From Rubrivivax sp. (GTDB lineage: Bacteria > Pseudomonadota > Gammaproteobacteria > Burkholderiales > Burkholderiaceae_C): a stretch of DNA of 64,000 nucleotides. The translations under genes were made by a program, and so were the position numbers. Location of the stretch: contig JADJHR010000004.1 in assembly GCA_016707445.1 (NCBI GenBank), forward strand, positions 36,137-100,136. Reading direction: 5' to 3'. The stretch's first letter is position 1; the number at the start of each line of letters is the position of its first letter. Positions 27,404-36,410 of the stretch are shown here, piece after piece. The notes beneath the pieces were generated by a model. The model did not search any database. It saw only the letters and a program-made list of their open reading frames with translations, and was not told the DNA's origin.

Positions 27404-28702
27404 TCAGCGTCTGCGCTCGGCCAGCAAGGCGGCCACTTCCAGTGCCGTTCGTTCGGCCGCGCCGCGATGCGCGCCGGCAAAGGCCAGCGCCTGTTGGGCC
27501 ATCTGCCCGATCTGCGTCATCTGCGACTGCGGCGGCGATGCCACCAGCACGGCCGCCTGTTGCGCTGCGCTGGCCAGGTCGGCCACGCGCAGCGCGGCGC
27601 CGCCGGCAATGGCGTCAAGGGCTGCCGCCGCGAAGTTGAAGGTATGCGGCCCCAACAGCAGCGGGCAACCGCAGGCGGCAGCCTCGATCAGGTTCTGCCC
27701 GCCCAGCGGCGCAAAGCTGCCACCCAGCAGCGCCAGATCGGCCAGCGCGTAGTACAGCGGCATCTCGCCGAGCGAATCGCCGATCCAGACGTCGGCCGCC
27801 AGCGCTGCAGGTGGCGGTGCGTCGCCGAACGTGCTTCGGCGACGCACCTGCGGCATGGCCTGTGCCGCCAGTACCGCCACCTCATCAAAACGCTGCGGAT
27901 GGCGCGGCACGATCAACAGCAAGGGCCGCGGCAGCGTCAGGCCCGCCCAGGCCTGCAACAGCGGCGCCTCTTCGCCTTCGCGCGAACTGGCCATCAACAC
28001 CACCGGCCGCTGCAGCAGCGCGCGCCATTCATGGCCGCGCGCCAACAGCGCCGGGTCGGGCGCCATGTCGAACTTCAGGTTGCCCAGCACCTGCACGCGC
28101 TGCACGCCCGACGCGCGCAGTCGACCGGCGTCGGCCTCGGTCTGCGCCAGCGTTCGCGTCAGGCCCGACAGCGCAGGGCCCAGCAGCGACTTCAGGCGCC
28201 GGCCCTTGGCCATGCTCTTTTCCGACAGCCGCGCGTTGGCCAGCACCATCGGCACACCGGCCTCGTGCGTGGCCACCAGCAGGTTGGGCCAGATCTCGGT
28301 CTCCATCAGCACGCCCACCGCGGGCTTGTGGCGGCGCAGAAAGCGGCGCACCGAGCCCGGCGTGTCGTAGGGCAGCCAGACCTGCGTGTCACCGGGCTGC
28401 AGCAACGCCCGGCCGGCTTCGCGGCCGGTGGCCGTGCCATGGGTCAGCAACAGCCTGACGCCGGGCACCTGGCGGCGCAGCGCGTCGATCAGGGCCTTGG
28501 CAGCACGCGTCTCGCCCAGCGATACGGCGTGGATCCACACCCGACCCGGCTCGCTGCGGCCTTCGAACAAGCCCAGTCGCTCGTCCCAGGCTGATCGGTA
28601 CAGCGGCTCACGCGAACCGCGCCACCACAGCCGCGCAAAGTAGGCTGGCGCCAGCAGCCGCAGCAGCCAGGAGTAGCTGCCGCGCGCGATCGAGTCCTTC
28701 AT
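27404..28702 (-). CDS. waaA: 3-deoxy-D-manno-octulosonic acid transferase
   Basis: Adds Kdo from CMP-Kdo to lipid IVA in lipopolysaccharide assembly on the inner face of the inner membrane. ATG 28702 (MKDSIARGSYSWLLRLLAP) gives 432 residues with an N-terminal membrane-associated helix. Family segments: RVWIHAVSLGETRAAKALI, LLTHGTATGREAGR, YDTPGSVRRFLRR, METEIWPNLL, VLANARLSEKS, and the C-terminal GSFAPLGGQNLIEAAACG. A longer frame to a GTG at 28780 reads through an intergenic palindrome and is rejected. Confidence 0.94.
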   Translation of the reverse strand: MKDSIARGSYSWLLRLLAPAYFARLWWRGSREPLYRSAWDERLGLFEGRSEPGRVWIHAVSLGETRAAKALIDALRRQVPGVRLLLTHGTATGREAGRALLQPGDTQVWLPYDTPGSVRRFLRRHKPAVGVLMETEIWPNLLVATHEAGVPMVLANARLSEKSMAKGRRLKSLLGPALSGLTRTLAQTEADAGRLRASGVQRVQVLGNLKFDMAPDPALLARGHEWRALLQRPVVLMASSREGEEAPLLQAWAGLTLPRPLLLIVPRHPQRFDEVAVLAAQAMPQVRRRSTFGDAPPPAALAADVWIGDSLGEMPLYYALADLALLGGSFAPLGGQNLIEAAACGCPLLLGPHTFNFAAAALDAIAGGAALRVADLASAAQQAAVLVASPPQSQMTQIGQMAQQALAFAGAHRGAAERTALEVAALLAERRR

Positions 28703-28740
28703 GGCGCCCGCAGCGCGCACGTCAGTGCGAGCCGGGTTTC

Positions 28741-28875
28741 CCGGGCGCACTGAAGCCCCCCCGGGGGGGTGAGCCGGCACCGAGCGAGCGCCTGCGCGCT
28801 CGCGAGTGGCTGGCTAACGCCGCCCGGCCTGCTGGCCGTGCGGCCGCGAGCTTCAGCGAGCCTGGGGGTCTCATG
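28741..28875. other. GC-rich palindromic intergenic element
   Basis: Between waaA and the phosphomannomutase gene, which are both on the minus strand. It contains a perfect 14-bp palindrome of seven C then seven G at 28756-28769. A second imperfect inverted repeat around CGAGCGAGCGCCTGCGCGCTCG follows at about 28781-28802. Such elements are common between Burkholderiales genes and may terminate or stabilise transcripts. No T-run follows, so a classic rho-independent terminator is not claimed. Confidence 0.45.
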
Positions 28876-30279
28876 TCAGTGGGCGGCCGCGGCCACCTGC
28901 GCATCGGGCTTGACGGCACGCAGCACGGCCATCATGTCGGCTTCGATGCGCTGCAGCGCTTCGGGCGTGTGGCCTTCGAAACGCAGCACCAGCACCGGCG
29001 TGGTGTTGCTGGCGCGGATCAGGCCGAAGCCGTCTTGGAAGTCCACGCGCAAGCCGTCGATGGTGCCGACCTCGCCGCGCGGGAAGCTCAGCCGGCCGTC
29101 GGCCACGCGGGCCAGCAGTTCAGCCACCACGGCGTGGTGCTCGCCCTCGGCGCAAGGCACGTTGAGCTCGGGTGTGCTGAAGCTGGTGGGCAGCGCGTCG
29201 AGCACCGCGCTCGGGTCGGCGTGGCGCGACAGGATCTCGAGCAGGCGCGCCGCGGTGTACATCGCGTCGTCGAAACCGTACCAGCGCTCGCCGAAGAACA
29301 AATGGCCGCTCATCTCGCCGGCAAAGGGCGCACCGACTTCCTTCAGCTTGGCCTTGATCAGCGAATGCCCGGTCTTCCACATCAGTGGCACGCCGCCGGC
29401 CTCGCGGATCGCCACCGGCAGGCGCTGCGAGCACTTGACGTCGAAGATGATGGTGCCACCCGGATGGCGCTGCAGCACGTCGCGCGCAAACAGCATGATC
29501 TGGCGGTCGGGGTAGATGATGTTGCCGCCGCGCGTGACCACGCCCAGGCGGTCGCCGTCGCCGTCGAAGGCGAGACCGATCTCGGCGCCGGTGGCGCGCA
29601 CCACGGTTTTCAGCACGGCCAGATTCTCGGGCTTGCTGGGATCGGGATGGTGGTTCGGGAAATCGCCATCGACCGTGCTGTACAGGTCGACCACCTCGCA
29701 GCCCAGCGCGCGCAGGATGGCGGGCGCCGTCGCGCCCGGAATGCCATTGCCCGAATCGACGACGATCTTCATCGGCCGACTCAAACGGCAGTCGCCGACG
29801 ATGCGCTGGGTGTATTCGGGAACGATCTGCATCGGCGCGCTGCGGCCCTTGCCCCGTGTGTAGGTCTCGCTCTCGATGCGCTGGCGCAGCTTCTGGATCT
29901 CGTCGCCATGGATCGCGCGGCCGCTCATCACCATCTTGAAGCCGTTGTAGTCCTTCGGGTTGTGGCTGCCGGTGACCATGATGCCGCTGTTGCAGCCGTG
30001 CTCGGCGCGCGTGGCGGCCACGTAGTAGAGCATCGGCGTGGTCACGGCGCCGAGGTCGACGACATCGAGCCCGGTGGACATCAACCCGCTCATCAACGCG
30101 GCCGCCAGGCCCGGGCCCGACAGGCGCCCGTCGCGCCCAATGGCCACCGCCGTCTGCCCTTCGGCCAGCGCATCGGACCCGAAGGCCCGGCCCAGGTGTT
30201 CGGCAAAGTGCTCGTCGATGGTCTGGCCGACCACACCACGAATGTCGTAGGCCTTGAAGATCGTCGGATTGACTTGCAT
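28876..30279 (-). CDS. Phosphomannomutase/phosphoglucomutase (AlgC-like)
   Basis: Interconverts hexose 1- and 6-phosphates for polysaccharide and lipopolysaccharide sugar supply in the cytosol. ATG 30279 (MQVNPTIFKAYDIRG) gives 467 residues, the usual length. The phosphoserine loop is VTGSHNPKDYNGFK, the metal site is AFDGDGDRLGVV, the sugar-binding loop is GEMSGHLFF and the C-terminal phosphate loop is IRASNTTPVLVLRFE. It precedes waaA on the same strand, which suits a shared role in envelope biosynthesis. Confidence 0.93.
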   Translation of the reverse strand: MQVNPTIFKAYDIRGVVGQTIDEHFAEHLGRAFGSDALAEGQTAVAIGRDGRLSGPGLAAALMSGLMSTGLDVVDLGAVTTPMLYYVAATRAEHGCNSGIMVTGSHNPKDYNGFKMVMSGRAIHGDEIQKLRQRIESETYTRGKGRSAPMQIVPEYTQRIVGDCRLSRPMKIVVDSGNGIPGATAPAILRALGCEVVDLYSTVDGDFPNHHPDPSKPENLAVLKTVVRATGAEIGLAFDGDGDRLGVVTRGGNIIYPDRQIMLFARDVLQRHPGGTIIFDVKCSQRLPVAIREAGGVPLMWKTGHSLIKAKLKEVGAPFAGEMSGHLFFGERWYGFDDAMYTAARLLEILSRHADPSAVLDALPTSFSTPELNVPCAEGEHHAVVAELLARVADGRLSFPRGEVGTIDGLRVDFQDGFGLIRASNTTPVLVLRFEGHTPEALQRIEADMMAVLRAVKPDAQVAAAAH

Positions 30280-30405
30280 GAGCGCTCGCGCGGGTGGCAA
30301 AAGTTCATTGTAGGCAGCGCCAGCGGCCATTCCCTGCCTTCACACTCGCCGCTTCCCCTGGCGCTGGCGGGCATTTGCGGCACACCGGCGCACCGCGTCC
30401 GGCCC

Positions 30406-31514
30406 TAGTTCACTGAATCATTGAAAACAAATGCATTGCCCGCATATCTTGAGGCATGCAAAGAACGATGCTGACGAGTGAACAACGCGCTGAATTGGAC
30501 GCTGTGATGCGCAAGCGGCATGGCAATGCGGCGCTCTCGCGTCGAGCGCGTTGCGTGGTGCTTTGGGCCGATGGGGAGCGCAGGGTCGATATTCGCGAGA
30601 AGCTGGCGTGCAACGATGCTTTCGTCACCAAGTGGACGACCTCGTTCGACTCGCAGGGCTTGGCTGGCCTGGTGTCGTTGCACCCAGGGCGCGCGCCCAA
30701 GGTGCCCACGGCCAAGCTGGAGGCTCGGGTGCTGAACCGCACGCTCAAGCACCTGCCCCGGGATGGCTCCACACACTGGAGCAGCCGCAAGCTCGCCAAC
30801 GAACTCGGCGACGTGTCGTTCTCTGCGGTGCAGCGCATCTGGCGCAACCTGGGTGCGCCCGCATCGGCTGGACACCCATATGGTCTCCAACGATCCAGAC
30901 TTCGAGACCAAGGCGGCCGACGTGATCGGGCTGTACCTGGACCCTCCGGCGCACGCGGCCGTGTTCTGCGTGGACGAGAAGACGGCAATCCAGGCGCTTG
31001 ACCGCAAGGATCGGATGCTCCCACTGTCGCCGGGGCGCGCCCAAAGCCATGGCTTCGAATACAAACGCAACGGCACGCTCAGCCTGTTCGCGGCCCTCAA
31101 CACGAGCACGGGCCAAGTGCTGGGCAAGACGGCCGTACGACACACCAGCGAGCAGTTCGTCGGCTTCCTCGAAGAGATCGTCGCCACCCAGTCTGCGCGG
31201 CGCGAGATCCACGTCATCTGCGACAACGTGAGCAGCCACAAGACGCCCCTCGTGCAAGCGTTCCTGGCAAAGCACCGGCGCGTCCATATGCACTACACGC
31301 CGACGTACTCGTCCTGGCTGAACCAGGTCGAGAACTGGTTCGCCCGCATCCAGCGCGATGTCATCACTCGGGGCATCTTCTCTTCCATCAAAGACCTCGA
31401 CAAGAAGCTCATGCGATACATCCGCCAATACAACAAGAACCCCAAACCGCTCAAATGGAAGTTCGCCGATCCGACTCGTCGCATCACAGCCGATTCTTCC
31501 GTTTCAGTGGACTA
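30406..31514 (+). mobile_element. IS630-family insertion sequence
   Basis: An element of about 1.1 kb with both ends visible. The left end reads TA then GTTCACTGAATC (30408 on); the right end, on the opposite strand, reads GTCCACTGAAACGG, giving imperfect terminal inverted repeats. Each end is flanked by a TA dinucleotide, the target duplicated by IS630/mariner elements. It carries one transposase reading region and lies between the phosphomannomutase gene and a decayed TctC gene. Confidence 0.88.
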
Positions 31515-31515
31515 G
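30456..31515 (+). CDS. IS630-family transposase, two frames
   Basis: The first frame (ATG 30456, MQRTMLTSEQRAELDAVMRK) holds the N-terminal helix-turn-helix region (VDIREKLACNDAFVTKWTTS). The second frame, entered near 30855, reads PHRLDTHMVSNDPDFETKAA, then the DDE catalytic core: FCVDEKTAIQAL (D), VICDNVSSHKTP (D) and WLNQVENWFARIQRD (E). The stop overlaps the right end of the element. The frame change may be an indel or the element's own orfA/orfB arrangement; no obvious slippery A-run is present at the junction, so an indel is more likely. Confidence 0.85.
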
Positions 31516-31523
31516 GAACCCGC

Positions 31524-32181
31524 ATGAACAAACTGCATTTCTGGCGCCAAGCCGTCACCGTCGTGCTGGCCCTGCTGCTTTCGGCGCCGGCGTGGTCCCA
31601 GGGCGGCGGCAAGAGCTTGCGCATGGTGGTGCCCTTCGCTGCCGGTGGCGCGCAGGACGTGATCGGCCGCTACCTGGGCAACCAGCTGGCCGGGCGGCTG
31701 GGGCAGACCGTGGTGATCGAAAACCGCGCCGGTGCCGGCGGTGCGATCTCGATCGCATCGCACCTGAATCCCAAGCTGCCCAACGACCCGAAGAAGGATT
31801 TTGCCGCAGTGGCGCTGGTGGGCGACACGCCGATGACGATCGTGGTGCGGGCCGACAGCCCCTGTCAGACGCTGGCGGACGTGCTGCGCGACGCACGCGC
31901 CTAGCCCGGGCAGCTGGCCTGTGCGTCCACCGGCAAACGGCACCCTCTCCCACCTGACCGGCGAGCTGTTGGCGCAGACGGCCGACATCAGACTGCTGCA
32001 CGCGCCCTACAAGGGCGCGGCGCCGTTGCGCATGGCGGGGCTTGCCCTGCCGGCGACGCAAACGGTGGTGGACATGGCGTCGCTGCTGTGCCGGCAGAAC
32101 TTCAAGGCCGGCAACGACCTGATCGAGCCTTTGGGCCTGGACCAGGAAACGCCGGCCGGCCTGCTGCAACGCGTCGCTTGA
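31524..32181 (+). pseudogene. Decayed Bug/TctC-type solute-binding protein
   Basis: Begins as an intact secreted tripartite tricarboxylate transporter receptor (MNKLHFWRQAVTVVLALLLS signal, then LRMVVPFAAGGAQDVIGRYL and TVVIENRAGAGGAISIA). The family's next roughly 30 residues are then missing, jumping to KLPNDPKKDFAAVALVGDTP. A TAG follows DARA at about 31903. The sequence continues PGQLACASTG in frame and then GTLSHLTGELLAQ after a +1 shift. Later the domain jumps again from HAPYKGAAP to a short tail. Four independent lesions and about half the normal length mark a real pseudogene beside the IS630 element. Confidence 0.85.
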
Positions 32182-32246
32182 TCGTCGCGCCGGAGTTGCT
32201 CGAACCACAGGTCCGAATCCGGCGAGTCGAGCACCGGCCGAAGCCT

Positions 32247-33707
32247 ATGATCAGCCGCATGGTCCTCGATGCCGACGCTGCCTACCTGGCGATCAAAGCC
32301 CGCGACGCGCGCTTTGACGGCCGGCTGTTCATTGGCGTCACCAGCACCGGCGTGTATTGCCGCCCGGTGTGCCGCGTGCGCACGCCGCGGCGCGAGAACT
32401 GCCGCTTCTTCGACACCCGCGCGCAGGCTGAGGCGGCAGCGTTCCGGCCCTGCCTGAAGTGCCGGCCCGAGATCGCGCCCGGCCTGTCGAACGTGGATTC
32501 GTCGCAGCAGCTGGCCGACACTGCAGCGCGCTGGATCGAACTCGCGGTGCACGGCGGTGCACCCAGCCGGCTGCCGCAACTGGCCGCGCGGCTGGGCGTG
32601 ACCGACCGCCATCTGCGACGCATCTTCCAGGCCTTGCACGGGGTGTCGCCGCATGCGTATCTCACGACACAGAGACTGCTGCTGGCCAAGCAGCTGCTGA
32701 CCGACACGCGCCAGCCGATCACGCAGGTGGCATTGGCCAGTGGCTTCGACAGCCTGCGCCGCTTCAACGCGGCCTTCGTCGAACATTACAGGCTCAATCC
32801 CAGCCAGCTGCGCCGCGAGCGGGGCGCCGCGCCGGTGGCAGATGCGCCGCTGCGACTGGCCTATCGCCCGCCCTATGACGTGGCGGCGGTGCTGGCCTTC
32901 TTCGCGCAGCGCCAGGTGCGTGGCGTCGAGCAGGTCGAAGGCCTGATGCTGCGTCGCACGCTGGGCTGGGCGCACCGGGGCCAGCGCCTGTCGGGATGGC
33001 TGAGCCTGCAGTTCGTGCCCGAGCGCCACGAGGTGCACCTGCATGCCGCGCCCGCCCTGGCCCCGGTGCTGGGCGCCGTCTTGCAGGCCGTGCGCCAGGG
33101 CCTGGACCTGGACGCCGACCCGGCGCGCATCGACCCCGTGCTGGCGCGCGTGCCCGGCCTTGCGCGCGAAGGCACGCGGCTGCCTGGCGGGCTGGACGGT
33201 TTCGAGCTTGCCGTGCGGGTGGTGCTGGGCCAGCAGGTGACGGTGAAAGCCGCGCGCACGTTGACCGAACGCCTGGTGCAGCGGTTCGGCACGCCTGTGG
33301 AGACACCCTGGCCGGCACTGACGCATGTCTTTCCCGACGCCGCCACGCTGGCCGCGGCCGACCCCGAAGCCATCGGCACGCTGGGCATCGTTCGTCAGCG
33401 CGTGCGCGCGCTGCAGGCGCTGGCGGTTGAAGTGGCGGCCGGTCGCATCGAGCTGCACCGCGGCGCGCCGCTGGACGCCACGCTGGCGGCGCTGAAGGCC
33501 TTGCCTGGCATCGGCGACTGGACAGCGCAGGTGATCGCGATGCGCGCGCTGGCCTGGCCCGACGCCTGGCCAGCCAGCGACATCGGCCTGATGAACGCGC
33601 TGGGATCGCGCAACGTCAAGCACATCACCGCCCTGGCCGAGGCCTGGCGGCCCTGGCGCGCCTACGCGGTGATGAAGCTGTGGCAACAACTGGAGAACCC
33701 CGCATGA
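32247..33707 (+). CDS. alkA: Ada-type/AlkA fusion: DNA-3-methyladenine glycosylase with AdaA and AraC-type domains
   Basis: A 486-residue fusion for alkylation damage. Residues 1-80 form the Ada metal-binding domain with Cys38, Cys42, Cys69 and Cys72 at the same positions as in E. coli Ada; Cys38 is the phosphotriester acceptor. An AraC-type helix-turn-helix follows (about 90-190; LPQLAARLGVTDRHLRRIFQ, ITQVALASGFDSLRRFNAAF). The AlkA glycosylase domain contains LPGIGDWTAQVIAMRAL and the catalytic aspartate in PASDIGL (Asp445). The protein can both sense methyl damage and excise N3-methyladenine, and probably activates its own operon. It is coupled to ogt by an ATGA overlap. Confidence 0.93.
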   Translation: MISRMVLDADAAYLAIKARDARFDGRLFIGVTSTGVYCRPVCRVRTPRRENCRFFDTRAQAEAAAFRPCLKCRPEIAPGLSNVDSSQQLADTAARWIELAVHGGAPSRLPQLAARLGVTDRHLRRIFQALHGVSPHAYLTTQRLLLAKQLLTDTRQPITQVALASGFDSLRRFNAAFVEHYRLNPSQLRRERGAAPVADAPLRLAYRPPYDVAAVLAFFAQRQVRGVEQVEGLMLRRTLGWAHRGQRLSGWLSLQFVPERHEVHLHAAPALAPVLGAVLQAVRQGLDLDADPARIDPVLARVPGLAREGTRLPGGLDGFELAVRVVLGQQVTVKAARTLTERLVQRFGTPVETPWPALTHVFPDAATLAAADPEAIGTLGIVRQRVRALQALAVEVAAGRIELHRGAPLDATLAALKALPGIGDWTAQVIAMRALAWPDAWPASDIGLMNALGSRNVKHITALAEAWRPWRAYAVMKLWQQLENPA

Positions 33708-34219
33708 AACAAGCGCTGAAGGGCCTGGGCATCGAAGCCCTGGCCGACATCGACACCCCGCTGGGGGTGATGACCGCGCTGGCCACGCCGGCCGGACTGG
33801 CCGCGCTGTGGTTCGACGCGCGCGAACGCTACGCGGCGCAGCTGGTCGACGCTGTCGAAGACCCCGACCATCCGCACATCGCTGCCGCGCGGCGCTGGCT
33901 GGAGGCCTACTGGGCCGACGCCGGCACCGACACCATCACCGTGCCGCTGGACCTGCACGGCACGCTGTTCCAGCGCGCGGTGTGGCAGCAGCTGCTGCGC
34001 ATTCCACGCGGCCACACCCGCAGCTATGGCGAGGTGGCGGCGGCCATCGGTGGCGGCGCCGTCGCGCGCGCCACCGGTGCAGCATGCGGCGCCAATCCGG
34101 TGGGCGTGATCGTGCCCTGCCACCGCGTGATCGGCGCCAATGGCAGCCTGACCGGCTTTGCCGGTGGCCTGCCGCGCAAGGAAAGGCTGCTGCAGCACGA
34201 AGGCGCCCTGCTCGTATGA
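33704..34219 (+). CDS. ogt: Methylated-DNA-protein-cysteine S-methyltransferase
   Basis: Removes methyl groups from O6-methylguanine by suicide transfer to its own cysteine. The active-site motif is IVPCHRVIGANG, with Cys139. The helix-turn-helix region GTLFQRAVWQQLLRIPRGHT and the SYGEVAAAIG segment are normal, and the end GFAGGLPRKERLLQHE is typical. At 171 residues it is a stand-alone Ogt type. ATG 33704 overlaps the alkA stop, and its own stop overlaps the next gene by ATGA, so three genes are translationally coupled. Confidence 0.94.
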   Translation: MKQALKGLGIEALADIDTPLGVMTALATPAGLAALWFDARERYAAQLVDAVEDPDHPHIAAARRWLEAYWADAGTDTITVPLDLHGTLFQRAVWQQLLRIPRGHTRSYGEVAAAIGGGAVARATGAACGANPVGVIVPCHRVIGANGSLTGFAGGLPRKERLLQHEGALLV

Positions 34220-35103
34220 CACGCCGCGACGGCACCGAGCTGGTGCTGCTGGCCGCGCTGTGGGGCGCGTCGTTCCTGTTCATGCGCACCGGTGCGCCCG
34301 AGTTCGGGCCCGTGCCACTGGTCTTCGTTCGCGTGACCGGCGCCTGCGCGCTGCTGCTGCCGCTGCTGGCCTGGCAGCGCGGACTGCCCGCGCTGCGCCA
34401 GCACTGGCGGCCACTGCTGGTGGTGGGCATCTCCAATTCCGCACTGCCCTTCGTGTTGTTCACGCTGGCCGCCCTGGTGCTCGACGTCGGCCTGTCGGGC
34501 ATCTTCAACGCCACCGCGCCCTTGTGGGGTGCGCTGATCGCCTGGCTGTGGCTGCACGACCGCCCCAGCCCCCTGCGTGCGCTGGGCCTGGCGATCGGCT
34601 TCGCCGGTGTGCTGGGCCTGGGCTGGGACCGCGCCAGCTTCAGGCCCGGTGAACATGGCGTCAGCCCGACCGTGGGCATCGTGGCCTGCATCGCCGCCAC
34701 GCTGTGCTACGGATTTTCGGTCAACTACACCCGCAAGCACCTGCTGGGCGTGCCGCCGATGGCGGTGGCTGCGGGCAGCCAGCTGGGGGCAGCGCTGGTC
34801 ACGCTGCTGCCGGCACTGTGGCTGTGGCCGGCCGCGCCGCCCAGCAGTGCGGCCTGGGGCGCAGCGGCGGTGCTGGCGCTGGTCTGCACCGGGCTGGCGT
34901 ACGTGCTGTACTTTCGCCTGATCGCCCACGTCGGCCCGGCACAGGCGATTGCGGTGACCTTTCTCATTCCTGCCTTTGCCATTGCCTGGGGCGCGATCTT
35001 CCTGGGTGAACGCATCACGCTCGACATGCTGCTGGGGTGCGCAGTCGTATTGCTGGGCACCGCACTGGCCACCGGGATGATCGGCAGGCGCGCGCGGCAC
35101 TGA
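34216..35103 (+). CDS. EamA/DMT-family transporter
   Basis: A 295-residue inner-membrane protein with about ten transmembrane helices in two EamA repeats (LVLLAALWGASFLFMRTGAP at the start; CIAATLCYGFSVNYTRKHLL opening the second half). The typical GERIT segment is at the end (AIFLGERITLDMLLGC). Members export amino acids, nucleosides or metabolites; the substrate is not predictable. The ATG overlaps the ogt stop (ATGA), which ties it to the alkylation-repair operon. No known role links the family to repair. Confidence 0.88.
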   Translation: MTRRDGTELVLLAALWGASFLFMRTGAPEFGPVPLVFVRVTGACALLLPLLAWQRGLPALRQHWRPLLVVGISNSALPFVLFTLAALVLDVGLSGIFNATAPLWGALIAWLWLHDRPSPLRALGLAIGFAGVLGLGWDRASFRPGEHGVSPTVGIVACIAATLCYGFSVNYTRKHLLGVPPMAVAAGSQLGAALVTLLPALWLWPAAPPSSAAWGAAAVLALVCTGLAYVLYFRLIAHVGPAQAIAVTFLIPAFAIAWGAIFLGERITLDMLLGCAVVLLGTALATGMIGRRARH

Positions 35104-35129
35104 CCATCCCGGACGGGCGACATCCAGCC

Positions 35130-35645
35130 TCAGATCCGATCGGCGATGGCCATGTTCATGCTGTGGCGGCCGCCGTCGTCATCGTCGACCGCGGGCGTCG
35201 CTTCGAGCCTGGCCACGTAGTCGGCCGGCAACCGGTGCTGCCGCGCCCCGGCCACGACCAGCGCGCGGTACCAGCTGAAAGGCAGGATGCCATGCTGCAC
35301 CTGCAGCGCCCGGTAAGCGCTGACGCGCACCTTGCGGCCGGCCACCGCGACGACGAGTTCGACTTTTTCATAGCCGATACCCAGCCCTTCGGCTTCATCC
35401 AGGCGGTGCTTCTCGTCGGCGGCCAGCTCGTACAGCACGCCGAACACCTGCGCCCCCGGCGCGCTGCTGTCGACGATGTCGCACTTGCCCGACCCGTCCT
35501 GGCCTCGCTTGTGCCAGCGCAGCGCCTTGGCCGCAAGCAACGCAGTGCCGATTGCACGCGCCGACGGCACCCGGGCCTGAATGCGAGCCCGCAGCATGTT
35601 CGACCCGTAGGCAAAGTTGAGAACGCTGCCTGCTGCTGGCTTCAT
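35130..35645 (-). CDS. Gamma-glutamylcyclotransferase-like (AIG2/GGCT) protein
   Basis: A 171-residue protein with the GGCT fingerprint FAYGSNMLRARIQ at the N-terminus, followed by HKRGQDGSGKCDIVDS and VFGVLYELAADEKHRLDEAE, where the catalytic glutamate is expected. ATG 35645 (MKPAAGSVLNFAYGSNM) is chosen over a start four codons earlier. Enzymes of this fold cleave gamma-glutamyl amino acids or peptides to 5-oxoproline. It converges with the EamA gene. Confidence 0.85.
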   Translation of the reverse strand: MKPAAGSVLNFAYGSNMLRARIQARVPSARAIGTALLAAKALRWHKRGQDGSGKCDIVDSSAPGAQVFGVLYELAADEKHRLDEAEGLGIGYEKVELVVAVAGRKVRVSAYRALQVQHGILPFSWYRALVVAGARQHRLPADYVARLEATPAVDDDDGGRHSMNMAIADRI

Positions 35646-35682
35646 GCGTTGGACCAAGGCCTGAAAGTCAACACCACCACGC

Positions 35683-35911
35683 TCAGTGCCGGTGCCCGAC
35701 CTCGAAATCGTTGCCGCTGCGGCCCTGGCTCTTCAGCAGCCACAGCGGCCGCTGCGCCAAGTTGCCCGCGATGCGGGTCTTGCCATCCCCCGGCTTCTAG
35801 TTGCGATCGACCAGCGAACGGGTCGAGCTGCGCTGCGGGCAGCCGCCAGCGCGGAATGACCCAGCCTTCGCGCTGGCAATGGGCGATTTTGTCGGGGTCG
35901 AGCCTGGCCAT
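35683..35911 (-). pseudogene. Remnant of a PhyH-family dioxygenase
   Basis: ATG 35911 opens MARLDPDKIAHCQREGWVIP RWRLPA, like the first residues of phytanoyl-CoA dioxygenase-family proteins. After a frame change near 35825 comes SLVDRN, a TAG, and then AGNLAQRPLWLLKSQGRSGN DFEVGHRH to a TGA, which resembles the C-terminal end of the same family. About 200 residues holding the metal ligands are absent. The two family ends are therefore joined by a large deletion with a frameshift and a stop. The assignment rests on recall of the family's ends. Confidence 0.5.
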
Positions 35912-36014
35912 GCCGCAATGATGGTGGATTTCGTGATCAGGCTGGCGGCGTCTTGAAATGCAGGTCGATGCACTCATGTCTCAGGCTCTGCCCAAATCTG
36001 CCGAAGCTACCCAC

Positions 36015-36341
36015 ATGACCCAGGACACCACCATTCGCATCCCCAGCCGGCTGCATGCGCTGGCGGCCACGGCCATGCTGCTCGAACGCCTGGAGCGCGG
36101 CCCGCGCACGGCCAGTGCCGAGCAGTACCAGGGCCTGGTGCGCCAGCTCGACCGCCTGCTGGCCGACGCCGACAGCGACCCCCTGCTGCCGACCCTGCTG
36201 GACGGCTTGCCGGCACTGGCCGAATTGCACGAAAACCGCCACTACGAACTGGCCGGGCTGTGCCGGTCGCCGCTGGATGCCATGGTGCACGCCGAGCGCG
36301 AGGCGCAGGACCTGCTGGGGCGATTTCGCAGCCTGAAGTGA
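36015..36341 (+). CDS. Small helical protein of unknown function
   Basis: A 108-residue acidic, leucine-rich and apparently all-helical protein (ATG 36015, MTQDTTIRIPSRLHALAATA; an earlier in-frame ATG at 35958 is less likely). Segments such as QYQGLVRQLDRLLADADSDP and LLDGLPALAELHENRHYELA suggest a helical bundle. No signal peptide, cysteine motif or known domain is visible. Flanked by the PhyH remnant and a serine hydrolase gene on the plus strand. The function is unknown. Confidence 0.6.
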   Translation: MTQDTTIRIPSRLHALAATAMLLERLERGPRTASAEQYQGLVRQLDRLLADADSDPLLPTLLDGLPALAELHENRHYELAGLCRSPLDAMVHAEREAQDLLGRFRSLK

Positions 36342-36410
36342 GCGCCTGAATCCAGCGCGTGTGTCAGCGCGTGTGTCAGCACGTGCGGGCGGCGCATAGA
36401 CTGCGCCACC

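Noticed and set aside
27404..28780. waaA starting at the GTG at 28780
   Set aside because: The extra 26 codons translate an intergenic palindrome; the ATG at 28702 gives the normal N-terminus.
30855..30860. Programmed ribosomal frameshifting in the IS630 transposase
   Set aside because: No A-run or other slippery heptamer is seen at the junction, and unrelated genes in this window show the same kind of break, so an indel is more likely.
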